A stretch of 64,000 nucleotides of DNA from Streptomyces globisporus (GCA_014649555.1 BMTG01000003.1:434001-498000), one strand, 5' to 3'; counted from the first letter of the stretch, positions 8,502 through 17,564 are shown. The notes: a model not told the origin generated them from the sequence alone. Numbers and translations: made by a program.

Positions 8502-10160
8502 ATGTCCACGCCCACCGCACCACGCAGCAACCCGGCCGCCGTGACGCACGAGGTGACCAATCAGGCGCCCCCGCTCACCGGTCATGACGCCGCCGACGAC
8601 GCGGTGCTGCTCGAAGGGGTGCGCCGCGAGGGCGCCGAGTGGCACGTGGAGGAGCTGCACCGCTTCGGGCGGTACGTCGGCAGCGAGGAGGCGCAGCACT
8701 GGGCCGATCAGGCCAACCGGCACGAGCCGGAGCTGCGCACCCACGACCGTTTCGGCCACCGGATCGACGAGGTCGAGTTCCACCCCGCCTATCACTCGCT
8801 GATGGACGCCTCGGTACGGGCGGGACTGGCGGGCGCCGCCTGGGCCGACGAGCGCCCCGGGGCCCACGTCGCCCGGGCGGGCGGTTTCATGCTCGCCACG
8901 TTGCTGGAGCAGGGGCATCTGTGCCCGGTCTCGATGACGTACGCCGTCGTCCCGGCGCTGCGCCGCTCCCCCGATCTCGCGAAGACGTACGAGCCGCTGC
9001 TGACCAGCCGGGTGTACGAGCCCGGGCTGAGCGCCCCCGCAGACAAGCGCGGTCTGCTCGCCGGGATGGGGATGACGGAGAAGCAGGGCGGCACCGATGT
9101 GCGCGCCAACACCACGGCCGCCGTCGAGCAGGCCGACGGCACCTGGCGGCTGCGCGGGCACAAGTGGTTCACGAGTGCGCCGATGAACGACCTCTTCCTG
9201 GTGCTCGCCCAGTCGCCCGGCGGTCTGTCGTGCTTCCTGGTGCCGCGCGTGCTGCCGGACGGGAGCCGGAACACCTTCCGCATCCAGCGGCTCAAGGACA
9301 AGCTCGGCAACCGGTCCAACGCGTCCAGCGAGCCGGAGTTCGACGACACCGTGGCCTGGCTCGTCGGTGACGAGGGCAAGGGCGTGCGCACCATCATCGA
9401 CATGGTGACGATGACCCGGCTCGACTGTGTGCTCGGGTCGGCCGCCGGCACGCGTGCCGCGCTCGCGCAGGCGGCCCACCACGCGCGCCACCGCTCGGTG
9501 TTCGGCGTCGAGCTGATCGACCAGCCCCTGATGCGCAACGTTCTGGCGGATCTGTCCCTGGAGTCCGAAGCGGCGACGACCCTGGCTCTGCGCCTGGCGG
9601 GGGCCGCCGACCGCGCCCACCGGGGCGACGCCGCGGAGCGCGCGTTCCTCCGGCTGGCGACCGCCGTCGGCAAGTACTGGGTGTGCAAGCGGCAGCCCGT
9701 CGCGGTCGCCGAGGCCCTGGAGTGCCTCGGCGGCAACGGCTACGACGAGGCGTCCGGGATGCCCCGGCTGTACCGCGAGGCCCCGCTCAACGGCATCTGG
9801 GAGGGCTCCGGCAATGTCAACGCCCTCGACATGCTGCGGGCGTTGACGCGGGAGCCCGAGTCCCTGGAGGCCCTGAGCGCCGAGATCGGCGCGGCCGCCG
9901 GGGCGGACGCGCGGCTCGACGCGGCCTGGCGGGAGTTGCGGGCCGAGCTGGCCCGCCCCGAGGACGCGCAGCTCCGGGCCCGCCGGGTCACCGAACGGGC
10001 CGCTCTCGTGCTGCAGGGTTCGCTGCTGGTGCGCCATGCTCCGGCGGCGGTGGCCGACGCGTTCTGCGCGTCCCGCCTCGCCGGGGACCAGGGGCTCGCG
10101 TTCGGCACCCTTCCGGCGGGCGCGGACTTCGCGGCCCTGCTGGGGCGGCTGCCCGCCTGA
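8502..10160 (+). CDS. AidB-type acyl-CoA dehydrogenase family flavoprotein
   Basis: ATG 8502 follows GGAGGAGATCCG; an in-frame extension upstream lacks a ribosome site. The 552-residue protein is longer than ordinary acyl-CoA dehydrogenases and matches the E. coli AidB pattern throughout: GLLAGMGMTEKQGGTDVRAN, RLKDKLGNRSNASSEPEF, TRLDCVLGSAAGTR, ECLGGNGYDE, and LYREAPLNGIWEGSGN. AidB proteins are FAD-binding tetramers linked to the alkylation-stress (adaptive) response and bind DNA through a C-terminal domain. No ada or alkA gene is adjacent, and the upstream TetR gene suggests a different inducer. Enzymatic substrate unknown. Confidence 0.88.
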   Translation: MSTPTAPRSNPAAVTHEVTNQAPPLTGHDAADDAVLLEGVRREGAEWHVEELHRFGRYVGSEEAQHWADQANRHEPELRTHDRFGHRIDEVEFHPAYHSLMDASVRAGLAGAAWADERPGAHVARAGGFMLATLLEQGHLCPVSMTYAVVPALRRSPDLAKTYEPLLTSRVYEPGLSAPADKRGLLAGMGMTEKQGGTDVRANTTAAVEQADGTWRLRGHKWFTSAPMNDLFLVLAQSPGGLSCFLVPRVLPDGSRNTFRIQRLKDKLGNRSNASSEPEFDDTVAWLVGDEGKGVRTIIDMVTMTRLDCVLGSAAGTRAALAQAAHHARHRSVFGVELIDQPLMRNVLADLSLESEAATTLALRLAGAADRAHRGDAAERAFLRLATAVGKYWVCKRQPVAVAEALECLGGNGYDEASGMPRLYREAPLNGIWEGSGNVNALDMLRALTREPESLEALSAEIGAAAGADARLDAAWRELRAELARPEDAQLRARRVTERAALVLQGSLLVRHAPAAVADAFCASRLAGDQGLAFGTLPAGADFAALLGRLPA

Positions 10161-10170
10161 CCGGGCCTGC

Positions 10171-10944
10171 TCATGTGTCCTGTGGCCGGTGCGGGCCCTG
10201 CGCCGGCACCGGCCTTTCACGTGCGCGGAGGTAGTTGTCCAGCTCGGCGGCCCCGGCCAGCATCGCGCGCCCGCGGGCGGCCAGCCGGGCGTGCCAGTCG
10301 CCCAGGGCGGCAGCCAGGGGCTCGGGACCCCCGGCCGCCCGCACCTGGGCGATGAGCGGTGCGATCTGCTCCAGGCGGTAGCCGCCGCGCCGGAGCTGGT
10401 GGGCCAGGGCGGCGTCCCGTACGTCGGCCGCGTCGTACACCCGGTATCCGGTCCGCGGGTCGCGGCGCGGGGTCACGAGCCCGGCGCGCTCCCACTTGCG
10501 CAGCGTGGCGGGCCTGATGCCCAGCTTTCCCGCCAGCGGTCCGACGAACGTCGCGCCGGGGCCCGCCCCCTCGTCGGGTGCGGGCACGGTTCCGGGCCCC
10601 AGGTCGCGGAGGGCCCTTTCGACGGCGTCCAGCGTCCTGCGGTCCTCCAGGAGCTGGGCGTGGCTTCCGTCGATGAGACGGAGCGCCTCCGCCGGCTCGT
10701 CGCGGTTCATCTCCCGCATGATCGCCGTCGCGGTCGCGTGCCCATGGCCGGGGACCAGGGCGAGGAACGTCCCCAGGGCGTCCGCGTGCAGCGGTGTGTA
10801 GGTGCGGTAGCCGTGAGCGGTGCGCCCGGCGGCCGGGAGGATTCCCGCCGCTTCGTAGTTCCTCACCGCCTGGGTCGACAGACCGTGCCGACGGGCCAGG
10901 TCGACGGGGCGCAGGCGACCTGCCGTTTGAGGGTTCTGCCGCAT
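10171..10944 (-). CDS. TioE-like MerR-family regulator with two MerR domains
   Basis: ATG 10944 places the first MerR helix-turn-helix at the extreme N-terminus (RPVDLARRHGLSTQAVRNYE). The 257-residue protein contains a second MerR-like DNA-binding segment around residues 130-200 (KLGIRPATLRKWERAGLVTP, then a RTGYRVYDAADV wing). This duplicated architecture is that of TioE-type regulators. It is divergent from the erythromycin-esterase gene, 58 bases away, with an 18-base inverted repeat between them. It probably controls that gene and itself. The effector is unknown, perhaps a macrolide-like or other hydrophobic compound. Confidence 0.85.
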   Translation of the reverse strand: MRQNPQTAGRLRPVDLARRHGLSTQAVRNYEAAGILPAAGRTAHGYRTYTPLHADALGTFLALVPGHGHATATAIMREMNRDEPAEALRLIDGSHAQLLEDRRTLDAVERALRDLGPGTVPAPDEGAGPGATFVGPLAGKLGIRPATLRKWERAGLVTPRRDPRTGYRVYDAADVRDAALAHQLRRGGYRLEQIAPLIAQVRAAGGPEPLAAALGDWHARLAARGRAMLAGAAELDNYLRARERPVPAQGPHRPQDT

Positions 10945-10981
10945 GTGGCCGAGGATATCGCGCCGAAGTTTCCATCGAAGG

Positions 10982-10999
10982 TTCAACGATACGGTTGAA
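10982..10999. promoter_or_regulatory. Operator-like inverted repeat between tioE-like and esterase genes
   Basis: TTCAAC-GATACG-GTTGAA, a perfect six-base inverted repeat with six-base spacer, ends three bases before the esterase ATG at 11003. MerR proteins bind dyads that overlap promoters. Its position in the only intergenic gap between the regulator and its divergent neighbour makes it the likely TioE-like binding site. An outer CCAT/ATGG pair extends the symmetry imperfectly. Confidence 0.55.
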
Positions 11000-11002
11000 G
11001 CC

Positions 11003-12205
11003 ATGGCAGACGACATCAAGGACATCGCCCACGCCGTCGAGGCGGACTCCGTCATGCGGCTGTTCCCCTCCCCGCCCCGGATGCTGGCCCTGGGCGAACC
11101 CACCCACGGGGTGGACGCCCCGCTCCGCCTGCGCAACGCCCTCTTCCGGCAGCTCGTCGAACAGGAGGGGTACCGGACCATCGCCGTCGAGAGCGACTGC
11201 GTGGCGGGACTGCTGGTGGACGACTACGTGACATCGGGCGCGGGCACGCTGGACGACGTACTGGAGCGGGGGTTCAGCCACGGCCTCGGGGCGTCCGCCG
11301 CCAGTCGTGAACTGGTGTGCTGGATGAGCGCGTTCAACGCCGGCCGGCTCGCTGCCGACCAGGTCAGGTTCGCCGGCTTCGACGGGCCGCTGGAGATGGC
11401 CTGGGCCGCGAGCCCCAGGGAGACCCTCACCGCGCTCCACCGCACCCTCACCGACCACATCGACCCGGGGCTGATTCCCTGCACCGCCGATACGCTCGAC
11501 CGCCTGCTCGGCCCCGACGACCGGTGGACCGACCCCGCGGCGATGTGGGATCCGTCCGCGTCCTTCGGGCGGTCGGCCGAGGCCGGGGAACTGCGGCTGC
11601 TCGCCGACGATCTGGGGGCGCTGCTCCACGCCTGGGCGCCCCACCTGATCGCGGCGACGTCACGAGACGCGTTCGACCGGGCGCGGCTGTGGGCGCGGGC
11701 CGCATCGGGGCTGCTGCGGTACCACCACGGGATGGCCGACGCCTCGCCGAGCCGGCTGGCGCGGCTGACGGGCCTGCGGGATCAGATGATGGCCGACAAC
11801 CTCCTCGCGCTCGCGGAGCGGGGGCCTGTTCTGGTCCACGCGCACAACAGCCATCTCCAGCGCGACATCAGCTCGATGCGGATGTGCGGGCAGCGGCTGG
11901 AGTGGTGGAGCGCGGGCGCCGTCGTGCACACCAGCCTGGGTGAGCAGTACGGCTTCCTGGCCACCGCGTTCGGCACGATGCGGCACCAGGGGGTCGACGT
12001 CCCGCCGCCGGACACCCTCGAAGGCGCCCTGTACGCGCTCCCGGCCGAGACCTGCCTGGTGGACACCTCCGCGTCGGGCGCCGCCCTCGCCGCCACCGGC
12101 CCCGTACGGCGCACGTCCCCCTACTTCGGCTATGCCCCGCTCGACCCGGCGCACCTGGCCCGCATCGACGGGATCGTGTTCATGAAGGACGTCCCCGAGG
12201 ACTGA
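11003..12205 (+). CDS. Erythromycin esterase family protein
   Basis: A 400-residue member of the EreA/EreB-like superfamily. ATG 11003 is chosen because the upstream in-frame extension overlaps the operator and has no ribosome site. Family motifs are present: LGEPTHG at residues 31-37, with the Glu and His corresponding to the active-site pair, and a later HAHNSHLQRD motif. Characterised members hydrolyse the macrolactone of erythromycin, but many chromosomal homologues (succinoglycan-biosynthesis-like proteins) do not, so resistance cannot be assumed. The divergent TioE-like regulator suggests ligand-induced expression. Confidence 0.86.
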   Translation: MADDIKDIAHAVEADSVMRLFPSPPRMLALGEPTHGVDAPLRLRNALFRQLVEQEGYRTIAVESDCVAGLLVDDYVTSGAGTLDDVLERGFSHGLGASAASRELVCWMSAFNAGRLAADQVRFAGFDGPLEMAWAASPRETLTALHRTLTDHIDPGLIPCTADTLDRLLGPDDRWTDPAAMWDPSASFGRSAEAGELRLLADDLGALLHAWAPHLIAATSRDAFDRARLWARAASGLLRYHHGMADASPSRLARLTGLRDQMMADNLLALAERGPVLVHAHNSHLQRDISSMRMCGQRLEWWSAGAVVHTSLGEQYGFLATAFGTMRHQGVDVPPPDTLEGALYALPAETCLVDTSASGAALAATGPVRRTSPYFGYAPLDPAHLARIDGIVFMKDVPED

Positions 12206-12241
12206 GACCGCACCTCACGGCCCCGGCGGGATCGGACCCGC

Positions 12242-12271
12242 GCATCCGGTCGGGTGACATGGCATCCGGTC
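12242..12271. repeat. Direct repeat upstream of the LLM oxidoreductase gene
   Basis: GCATCCGGTC occurs at 12242-12251 and again at 12262-12271, 20 bases apart, about two helical turns, which suits tandem binding of a dimeric response regulator. The gene starts at 12307. The intergenic gap holds nothing else recognisable. Confidence 0.35.
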
Positions 12272-12306
12272 AGGAATAGCCGGGCCGGGCCGTTGTTGAT
12301 CACACC

Positions 12307-13206
12307 ATGACTTCTGAGACGACCGGAACGGGCAGCACCTTCGGACGCGTGGGGATCTGGAGCAGTGCGCTCCACGCGTCGCGCGTGGACGAGGCGGGCG
12401 GGAAGGCGATCGCCGACGCGCTCGCCGAACTCGATGAACTGGGGTACGGCACCGTCTGGATCGGGGGCAGTCCGACGCCCGGCGACGCCGCCGCCGTCGT
12501 GGCCGCCACCCGCTCGATCACCGTCGCCACCGGCATCCTGAGTATCTGGAACCACACGGCGGAGGAGGTGGCGGCCGCGGTCTCGGCGATCGATCCGGAC
12601 GCCCGCGGCCGCTTCGTCCTCGGACTGGGCGTCAGCCACGGCCCGATGGTGCCCCAGTACGCGAAGCCGTACAGCGCGATGGTGGACTACCTCGACGCGC
12701 TCGACGCCGCGGAGCCATTCGTGGGCTCCGGCCATCGGGTCCTGGCGGCTCTCGGGCCGAAGATGCTGAAGCTCGCGGCCGACCGGTCGCTCGGGGCACA
12801 CCCCTACCTCGTGACCACCGAGCACACCGCGGAGGCCCGTGCGGCGCTCGGACCCGACGCCCTGCTCGCCCCGGAGCTGACCGTCGTCCTGGACACGGAC
12901 CTCGACCGGGCCCGCACCACCGCGCGGACCATGCTGGGCATGTATCTCCAGCTGCCCAACTACACGGCCAATCTCCTGCGCCTCGGGTTCACGGAGGGCG
13001 ACTTCGAGGGTGGCGGCAGCGTACGTCTCCTCGACGCCCTCTTCGCGCTGGGCGACGCGGAACAGGTGACGCGCCGGACGCGGGAGTATCTCGACGCGGG
13101 CGCGGACCATGTCGCGTTGCAGATCCTCACCGCCGACGAGGGCGGCGCCGGCCTGCCGCGCGCCGAATGGCGCGAGCTGGCCGAGGCGTTCGGCTCCGAA
13201 CTCTGA
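12307..13206 (+). CDS. LLM-class F420-dependent oxidoreductase
   Basis: A 299-residue luciferase-like (TIM-barrel) protein. It opens with FGRVGIWSSAL and contains TVWIGGSP, TVATGILSIWNHTAEE and GRFVLGLGVSHGP, typical of the mycobacterial/streptomycete F420-dependent subfamily (TIGR03620-like). Such enzymes use coenzyme F420 rather than FMN to reduce or oxidise small molecules; individual substrates are mostly unknown. It is a single-gene unit: a hairpin lies downstream and a direct repeat upstream. Confidence 0.9.
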   Translation: MTSETTGTGSTFGRVGIWSSALHASRVDEAGGKAIADALAELDELGYGTVWIGGSPTPGDAAAVVAATRSITVATGILSIWNHTAEEVAAAVSAIDPDARGRFVLGLGVSHGPMVPQYAKPYSAMVDYLDALDAAEPFVGSGHRVLAALGPKMLKLAADRSLGAHPYLVTTEHTAEARAALGPDALLAPELTVVLDTDLDRARTTARTMLGMYLQLPNYTANLLRLGFTEGDFEGGGSVRLLDALFALGDAEQVTRRTREYLDAGADHVALQILTADEGGAGLPRAEWRELAEAFGSEL

Positions 13207-13272
13207 CAGCCCGCGCACACCCCCGTCCCGCAATGCGGGCACCATTCGGGCGGTGAGCACGCGAAAGCGGGC

Positions 13273-13306
13273 GGCCCGGACAGCCGACACGGCGGCCGTC
13301 CGGGCC
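13273..13306 (+). terminator. Hairpin terminator after the LLM gene
   Basis: GGCCCGGAC (13273-13281) pairs with GTCCGGGCC (13298-13306), and an inner GCCG/CGGC extends the stem. It lies 67 bases after the LLM stop and before the DeoR gene, so the two are probably separate transcripts. Confidence 0.6.
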
Positions 13307-13470
13307 TGACCAGCACGATCACCCTCACAATGCGGGCACGAACGGGCCGAGGGGATTCGGTGAAGCGGCTGGTCGTGGCCCCTGGACTGCTTGTACAAAC
13401 GACACATGAGCCCGAACGGACTGACGGGCTCCGCCCGAAACGGGCGCAGCAGCGACCAGGGAAGTGCGCC

Positions 13471-14232
13471 GTGGACACCGAGGAACGCCGTCGGGGAATT
13501 CTGGACACGGCCCGGCGGGAGGGGTCCGTCGGGGTGAACGCCCTGGCCGACCTGTTCAAGGTGGCCAAGGAGACCGTCCGCCGCGATCTGCACGTACTGG
13601 AGGAGCACGGGCTCGTCCGCCGGACCCACGGCGGCGCCTATCCGGTGGAGTCGGCCGGCTTCGAGACCACGCTCGCCGTCCGCACCACCCGTAACGTTCC
13701 GCAGAAGTCGCGTATCGCGGCCGCGGCGGCCGATCTGCTCGGTGACGCCGAGACGGTCTTCGTCGACGAGGGCTTCACCCCGCAGCTCGTCGCCGAGGCG
13801 CTTCCGCAGGACCGGCCGCTGACCGTGGTCACCGCGTCCCTGGCCGTCGCCACCTCCCTGGCCTCGGTCGAGAAGACCTCGGTGCTGCTGCTGGGCGGCC
13901 GGGTCCGCGGCTCGACGATGGCGACCGTCGACCACTGGGCCTCCCGGATGCTCTCGGAGTTCGTGATCGACCTGGCGTACGTCGGGGCCAACGGCATCTC
14001 GCGCGAGTACGGCCTCACCACCCCGGACCCCGCCGTCGCCGAGGTCAAGGCGCAGGCGCTGCGCAGCTCACGGCGCAGGATCTTCGCCGGGATCCACAGC
14101 AAGTTCGGCGCGGTGAGCTTCTGCCGGTTCGCCGGGGTCGGTGACTTCGAGGCGATCGTCACCGACGCCGGACTCCCCTCGGCCGAGGCCCAGCGCTACT
14201 CCCTGCTCGGCCCTCAGGTCATCCGCGTCTGA
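13471..14232 (+). CDS. DeoR-family regulator of the polyol operon
   Basis: A 253-residue DeoR/GlpR-type protein. GTG 13471 is chosen because the N-terminal helix-turn-helix begins immediately (TEERRRGILDTARREGSVGV, then VAKETVRRDLHVLEEHGLVRRTHGGAY). The C-terminal sugar-phosphate sensor domain has the expected FVDEGFT, LLLGGRVRG and AYVGANGI stretches. The open frame continues upstream to 13330 without a ribosome site. It is followed by the transporter/dehydrogenase/kinase operon and should sense a phosphorylated intermediate such as fructose-6-phosphate or a related ester. TTGTACAA at 13391-13398 upstream is a short perfect palindrome. Confidence 0.92.
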   Translation: MDTEERRRGILDTARREGSVGVNALADLFKVAKETVRRDLHVLEEHGLVRRTHGGAYPVESAGFETTLAVRTTRNVPQKSRIAAAAADLLGDAETVFVDEGFTPQLVAEALPQDRPLTVVTASLAVATSLASVEKTSVLLLGGRVRGSTMATVDHWASRMLSEFVIDLAYVGANGISREYGLTTPDPAVAEVKAQALRSSRRRIFAGIHSKFGAVSFCRFAGVGDFEAIVTDAGLPSAEAQRYSLLGPQVIRV

Positions 14233-14291
14233 CCGTCCCCACCGCCCGCTCGCAGGGCGCCCGCACCACCGCTCGACTCCCCCACCCGCCG

Positions 14292-14311
14292 GGGCGTGGT
14301 TCACCACGCCC
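14292..14311. promoter_or_regulatory. Perfect palindrome before the polyol operon
   Basis: GGGCGTGGT-TC-ACCACGCCC, nine bases per arm, lies between the DeoR stop and the binding-protein start at 14357. The two-base spacer is too short for a good RNA hairpin, which favours a protein-binding site, most simply for the adjacent DeoR protein. Confidence 0.45.
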
Positions 14312-14356
14312 TCGTCCACCCGATCACCGAGCCGCTACGACTGATCAGGAGCCCCC

Positions 14357-15721
14357 ATGCCTCATCCAGGACGCCGCCGACCACGTATGCGGGGGCGGAC
14401 GTGCGCCGTGGCCGCCGCACTGGCCCTGCTCGCCACCGGCTGCGCCGGAGCGGGCGGGACCTCCTTCGGGGGCGGCGACGCGCTGAACGTTCTGATGGTG
14501 AACAACCCGCAGATGGTCGAGTTGCAGAAGCTCACCGCGAAGCACTTCACGAAGGAGACCGGCATCAAGGTCCACTTCACGGTGCTGCCCGAGAACGACG
14601 TACGCGACAAGATCAGTCAGGACTTCTCCAACCAGGCCGGTCAGTACGACGTCGCCACCATCAGCAACTTCGAGCTGCCGTTCTTCGCGAAGAACGGCTG
14701 GCTGCACCCCCTCGACGACTATGCGAAGGCCGACACCGCCTTCGACCAGGAGGACATCCTGGAGCCGCTGCGGGAGTCGCTGACCGCCGAGGACGGCAAG
14801 CTCTACGCCCAGCCCTTCTACGGCGAGTCGTCCTTCCTGATGTACCGCAAGGACGTCTTCGAGAAGCAGGGCCTCACCATGCCCGAGAAGCCGACCTGGG
14901 AGCAGGTGGCGGAGCTCGCCGAGCGGACGGACGGCGCGGAACGCGGGATGAAGGGCATCTGCCTGCGCGGACTGCCCGGCTGGGGTGAGGTCATCGCCCC
15001 ACTGACCACCGTCGTCAACACGATGGGCGGCACCTGGTTCACCGAGGACTGGGAACCGCGCCTCACCGCACCGGAGTTCAAGAAGGCGACGAAATTCTAC
15101 GTCGATCTGGTGCGCGAGCACGGAGAGCTGGGCGCCCCGCAGTCCGGGTACGCGGAGTGCCTGAACAACATGACGCAGGGCAAGACCGCCATGTGGTACG
15201 ACGCCACGGCGGGCGCCGGATCCCTGGAGGCGAAGGGCTCCCCGGTGAAGGGGAAGATCGGGTACGTTCCCGCCCCCGTCGAGGAGACCAAGAGCTCGGG
15301 CTGGCTCTACACCTGGGCCTGGGGCCTGCAGAAGGCGTCCAAGAAGTCCGACGACGCCTGGAAGTTCGTCTCCTGGGCCTCCAGCAAGGAGTACGAGGAG
15401 CTCGTCGGCGCCACCAGCGGCTGGTCCAACGTCCCGGCGGGCAAACGGGCTTCCACCTACGCCAACCCCGACTACCGCGCTGAAGCGGGGGCGTTCGCCG
15501 ATGTCACCGAGCGGGCGATCTCCGAGGCCGACCCGAAGAACCCCGGCACCCAGCCCCGCCCGACGGCGGGCATCCAGTTCGTCGGCGTACCGGAGTTCAC
15601 CGATCTGGGCACCCGGGTGGCGCAGGAGATCAGCGCCGCCATCGCGGGCCGCCAGTCGGTGGACGCCGCGCTCGCCGCCTCCCAGAAGCTGGCCGAGAAG
15701 GTCGCGGAGGAGTACCGATGA
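14357..15721 (+). CDS. Polyol/sugar ABC transporter substrate-binding lipoprotein
   Basis: A 454-residue family-1 extracellular solute-binding protein. ATG 14357 follows CAGGAGCCCCC. A lipobox (LLATGC) places the lipid-modified cysteine at residue 29. The body resembles mannitol/sorbitol-binding SmoE-type proteins (DVATISNFELPFFAKNGWL, QPFYGESSFLMYRKD, GWSNVPAGKR). It captures substrate outside the membrane for the two permeases encoded next, whose first gene overlaps its stop by four bases. The cognate ATPase is not in the operon; the shared MsiK-type ATPase common in Streptomyces probably serves. Confidence 0.93.
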   Translation: MPHPGRRRPRMRGRTCAVAAALALLATGCAGAGGTSFGGGDALNVLMVNNPQMVELQKLTAKHFTKETGIKVHFTVLPENDVRDKISQDFSNQAGQYDVATISNFELPFFAKNGWLHPLDDYAKADTAFDQEDILEPLRESLTAEDGKLYAQPFYGESSFLMYRKDVFEKQGLTMPEKPTWEQVAELAERTDGAERGMKGICLRGLPGWGEVIAPLTTVVNTMGGTWFTEDWEPRLTAPEFKKATKFYVDLVREHGELGAPQSGYAECLNNMTQGKTAMWYDATAGAGSLEAKGSPVKGKIGYVPAPVEETKSSGWLYTWAWGLQKASKKSDDAWKFVSWASSKEYEELVGATSGWSNVPAGKRASTYANPDYRAEAGAFADVTERAISEADPKNPGTQPRPTAGIQFVGVPEFTDLGTRVAQEISAAIAGRQSVDAALAASQKLAEKVAEEYR

Positions 15722-16683
15722 CCGTCACCGCAACGAGAGAGACCACGGCCTCCCCGCAGGCTCCGGCGAAGAAGCCGGGCGGCGGTGGGCGGCGGCGCGC
15801 CTGGGCGACCCGCGCGCCTCTGCTGCCCGCGCTGATCTTCCTGATCGCCGTCACCCAACTGCCCTTCGTGGCAACCCTGGTGATCTCGCTCTTCGACTGG
15901 AACTCCCTCAAGCCGGAGAAGCGCCACTTCACCGGACTGTCCAACTACGCGTCCGTCTTCACCGACGAGGCGTTGCGCGAATCGGTCGTGACGACCGTCG
16001 TCCTGACCGCGACGGTCGTGATCGTCAGTGTCGTGCTGGGGCTGGTCTTCGCGCTGCTCCTGGACCGTACGTTCTTCGGCCGGGGGTTCGTGCGCACGCT
16101 GCTGATCACCCCGTTCCTGCTGGTGCCGGTCTCGGCCGCGCTGCTGTGGAAGCACGCGCTCTACAACCCGGAGTACGGGCTGTTCAACGGCGCACTCACC
16201 TGGTTCGGCGAGCTGTTCGGCATCGAGTCGATCGCACAGCCGGAGTGGAGCTCCGAGATGCCGCTGATCGCCATCGAGGCGTCGCTCGTGTGGCAGTGGA
16301 CGCCGTTCATGATGCTGATCCTGCTGGCCGGGCTGCAGAGCAGGCCGGCGGAGATCATGGAGGCCGCGCGGCTGGACGGGGCCGGGCCGTGGCAGATCTT
16401 CCGCTATCTGACCCTGCCGCATCTGCGCCGCTACCTCGAACTCGGCATCCTGCTCGGGTCGGTGTACATCGTGCAGAACTTCGACGCGGTGTTCACGATC
16501 ACCTCCGGCGGCCTCGGCACCGCCAACCTCCCGTACACCGTCTACGAGACCTTCTACCGGGCCCACGAGTACGGGCTGGCGTCGGCGGCGGGGGTGGTCG
16601 TGGTGATCGGCACGATCATCATCGCCACCTTCGCGCTCCGGGTGGTCTCCTCCCTCTTCCGTGAGGAGGCGAGCCGCGCATGA
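15718..16683 (+). CDS. Polyol ABC transporter permease 1 (SmoF-like)
   Basis: A 321-residue MalF-like inner-membrane permease. The ATG overlaps the preceding TGA (ATGA). About six transmembrane helices lie between residues 35 and 310, with the EAA-type ATPase-contact loop near EAARLDGAGPWQIFRYLTLP. It forms the channel with the next gene product. The alanine/proline-rich N-terminal 35 residues are cytoplasmic. Family resemblance is to sorbitol/mannitol permeases, consistent with a dehydrogenase and a kinase downstream. Confidence 0.93.
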   Translation: MTVTATRETTASPQAPAKKPGGGGRRRAWATRAPLLPALIFLIAVTQLPFVATLVISLFDWNSLKPEKRHFTGLSNYASVFTDEALRESVVTTVVLTATVVIVSVVLGLVFALLLDRTFFGRGFVRTLLITPFLLVPVSAALLWKHALYNPEYGLFNGALTWFGELFGIESIAQPEWSSEMPLIAIEASLVWQWTPFMMLILLAGLQSRPAEIMEAARLDGAGPWQIFRYLTLPHLRRYLELGILLGSVYIVQNFDAVFTITSGGLGTANLPYTVYETFYRAHEYGLASAAGVVVVIGTIIIATFALRVVSSLFREEASRA

Positions 16684-17564
16684 GCGCCTCGACCGCGACT
16701 TCCCCGTCCGTCACCTCGTCCGCCACCGGGCCCGAGCGCAAGGCCCGTCGGCGCTCGGCGGCCCTGGGTGTGGTCGCCTGGGTCGTGGGCATCGGCTTCT
16801 GCCTTCCGGCCCTGTGGATGGTGCTGACGTCCTTCCACGCGGAGGCCGACGCGGCGACCAACCCGCCGTCGCTCGCCGCCGCACTGACCCTGGACGGCTA
16901 CCGCACCTTCTTCGGCGGCGGGGGCGGCCCGACGCCGTGGCCCCCGCTGGTCAACTCGCTGGCGGCCTCGTTCTTCTCGACCGTGCTGGTGCTGCTGCTC
17001 GCGCTGCCCGCCGCGTACGCACTGTCGATCCGGCGGGTGCGCAAGTGGACGGACGTGATGTTCTTCTTCCTGTCCACCAAGATGCTCCCGGTGGTCGCCG
17101 GGCTGCTGCCGGTGTACCTGTTCGCGAAGAACACGGGGCTGCTGGACAACATCTGGCTGCTGGTCCTGCTCTACACCTCGATGAACCTGCCGATCGCGGT
17201 GTGGATGATGCAGTCCTTCCTCGCGGACGTGCCCGTCTCCATCATCGAGGCGGCGCAGGTCGACGGGGCCCGGCTGCCGACGGTGCTGCGCCGGGTCGTC
17301 GCCCCGGTCGCCGGTCCCGGGATCGCCGCGACCGCCCTGATCTGCTTCATCTTCAGCTGGAACGAACTGTTGTTCGCACGGGTGCTGACCGGCGTGGTCG
17401 CCGGGACCGCACCCGTCCATCTGACCACCTTCGTCACCAGCCAGGGTCTCTTCCTCGCCCAGCTGTGCGCGGCGTCCGTGGTCGTGTCCCTGCCGGTGCT
17501 CGTCGCCGGCTACGCCGCCCAGGACAAACTCGTCCAGGGCCTCTCGCTGGGAGCAGTCAAATGA
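16680..17564 (+). CDS. Polyol ABC transporter permease 2 (SmoG-like)
   Basis: A 294-residue MalG-like permease coupled to the previous gene by a 4-base ATGA overlap. It has six predicted membrane helices and an EAA loop near EAAQVDGARLPTVLRRVVAP. MalG-type proteins pair with MalF-type partners and contact the ATPase. Its stop overlaps the start of the dehydrogenase gene, indicating a single transcript for uptake and first catabolic step. Confidence 0.93.
   Translation: MSASTATSPSVTSSATGPERKARRRSAALGVVAWVVGIGFCLPALWMVLTSFHAEADAATNPPSLAAALTLDGYRTFFGGGGGPTPWPPLVNSLAASFFSTVLVLLLALPAAYALSIRRVRKWTDVMFFFLSTKMLPVVAGLLPVYLFAKNTGLLDNIWLLVLLYTSMNLPIAVWMMQSFLADVPVSIIEAAQVDGARLPTVLRRVVAPVAGPGIAATALICFIFSWNELLFARVLTGVVAGTAPVHLTTFVTSQGLFLAQLCAASVVVSLPVLVAGYAAQDKLVQGLSLGAVK

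Noticed and set aside
8283..10220. 645-codon minus-strand frame across the AidB-like gene
   Set aside because: Antisense shadow; low-complexity composition and the plus frame matches AidB throughout.
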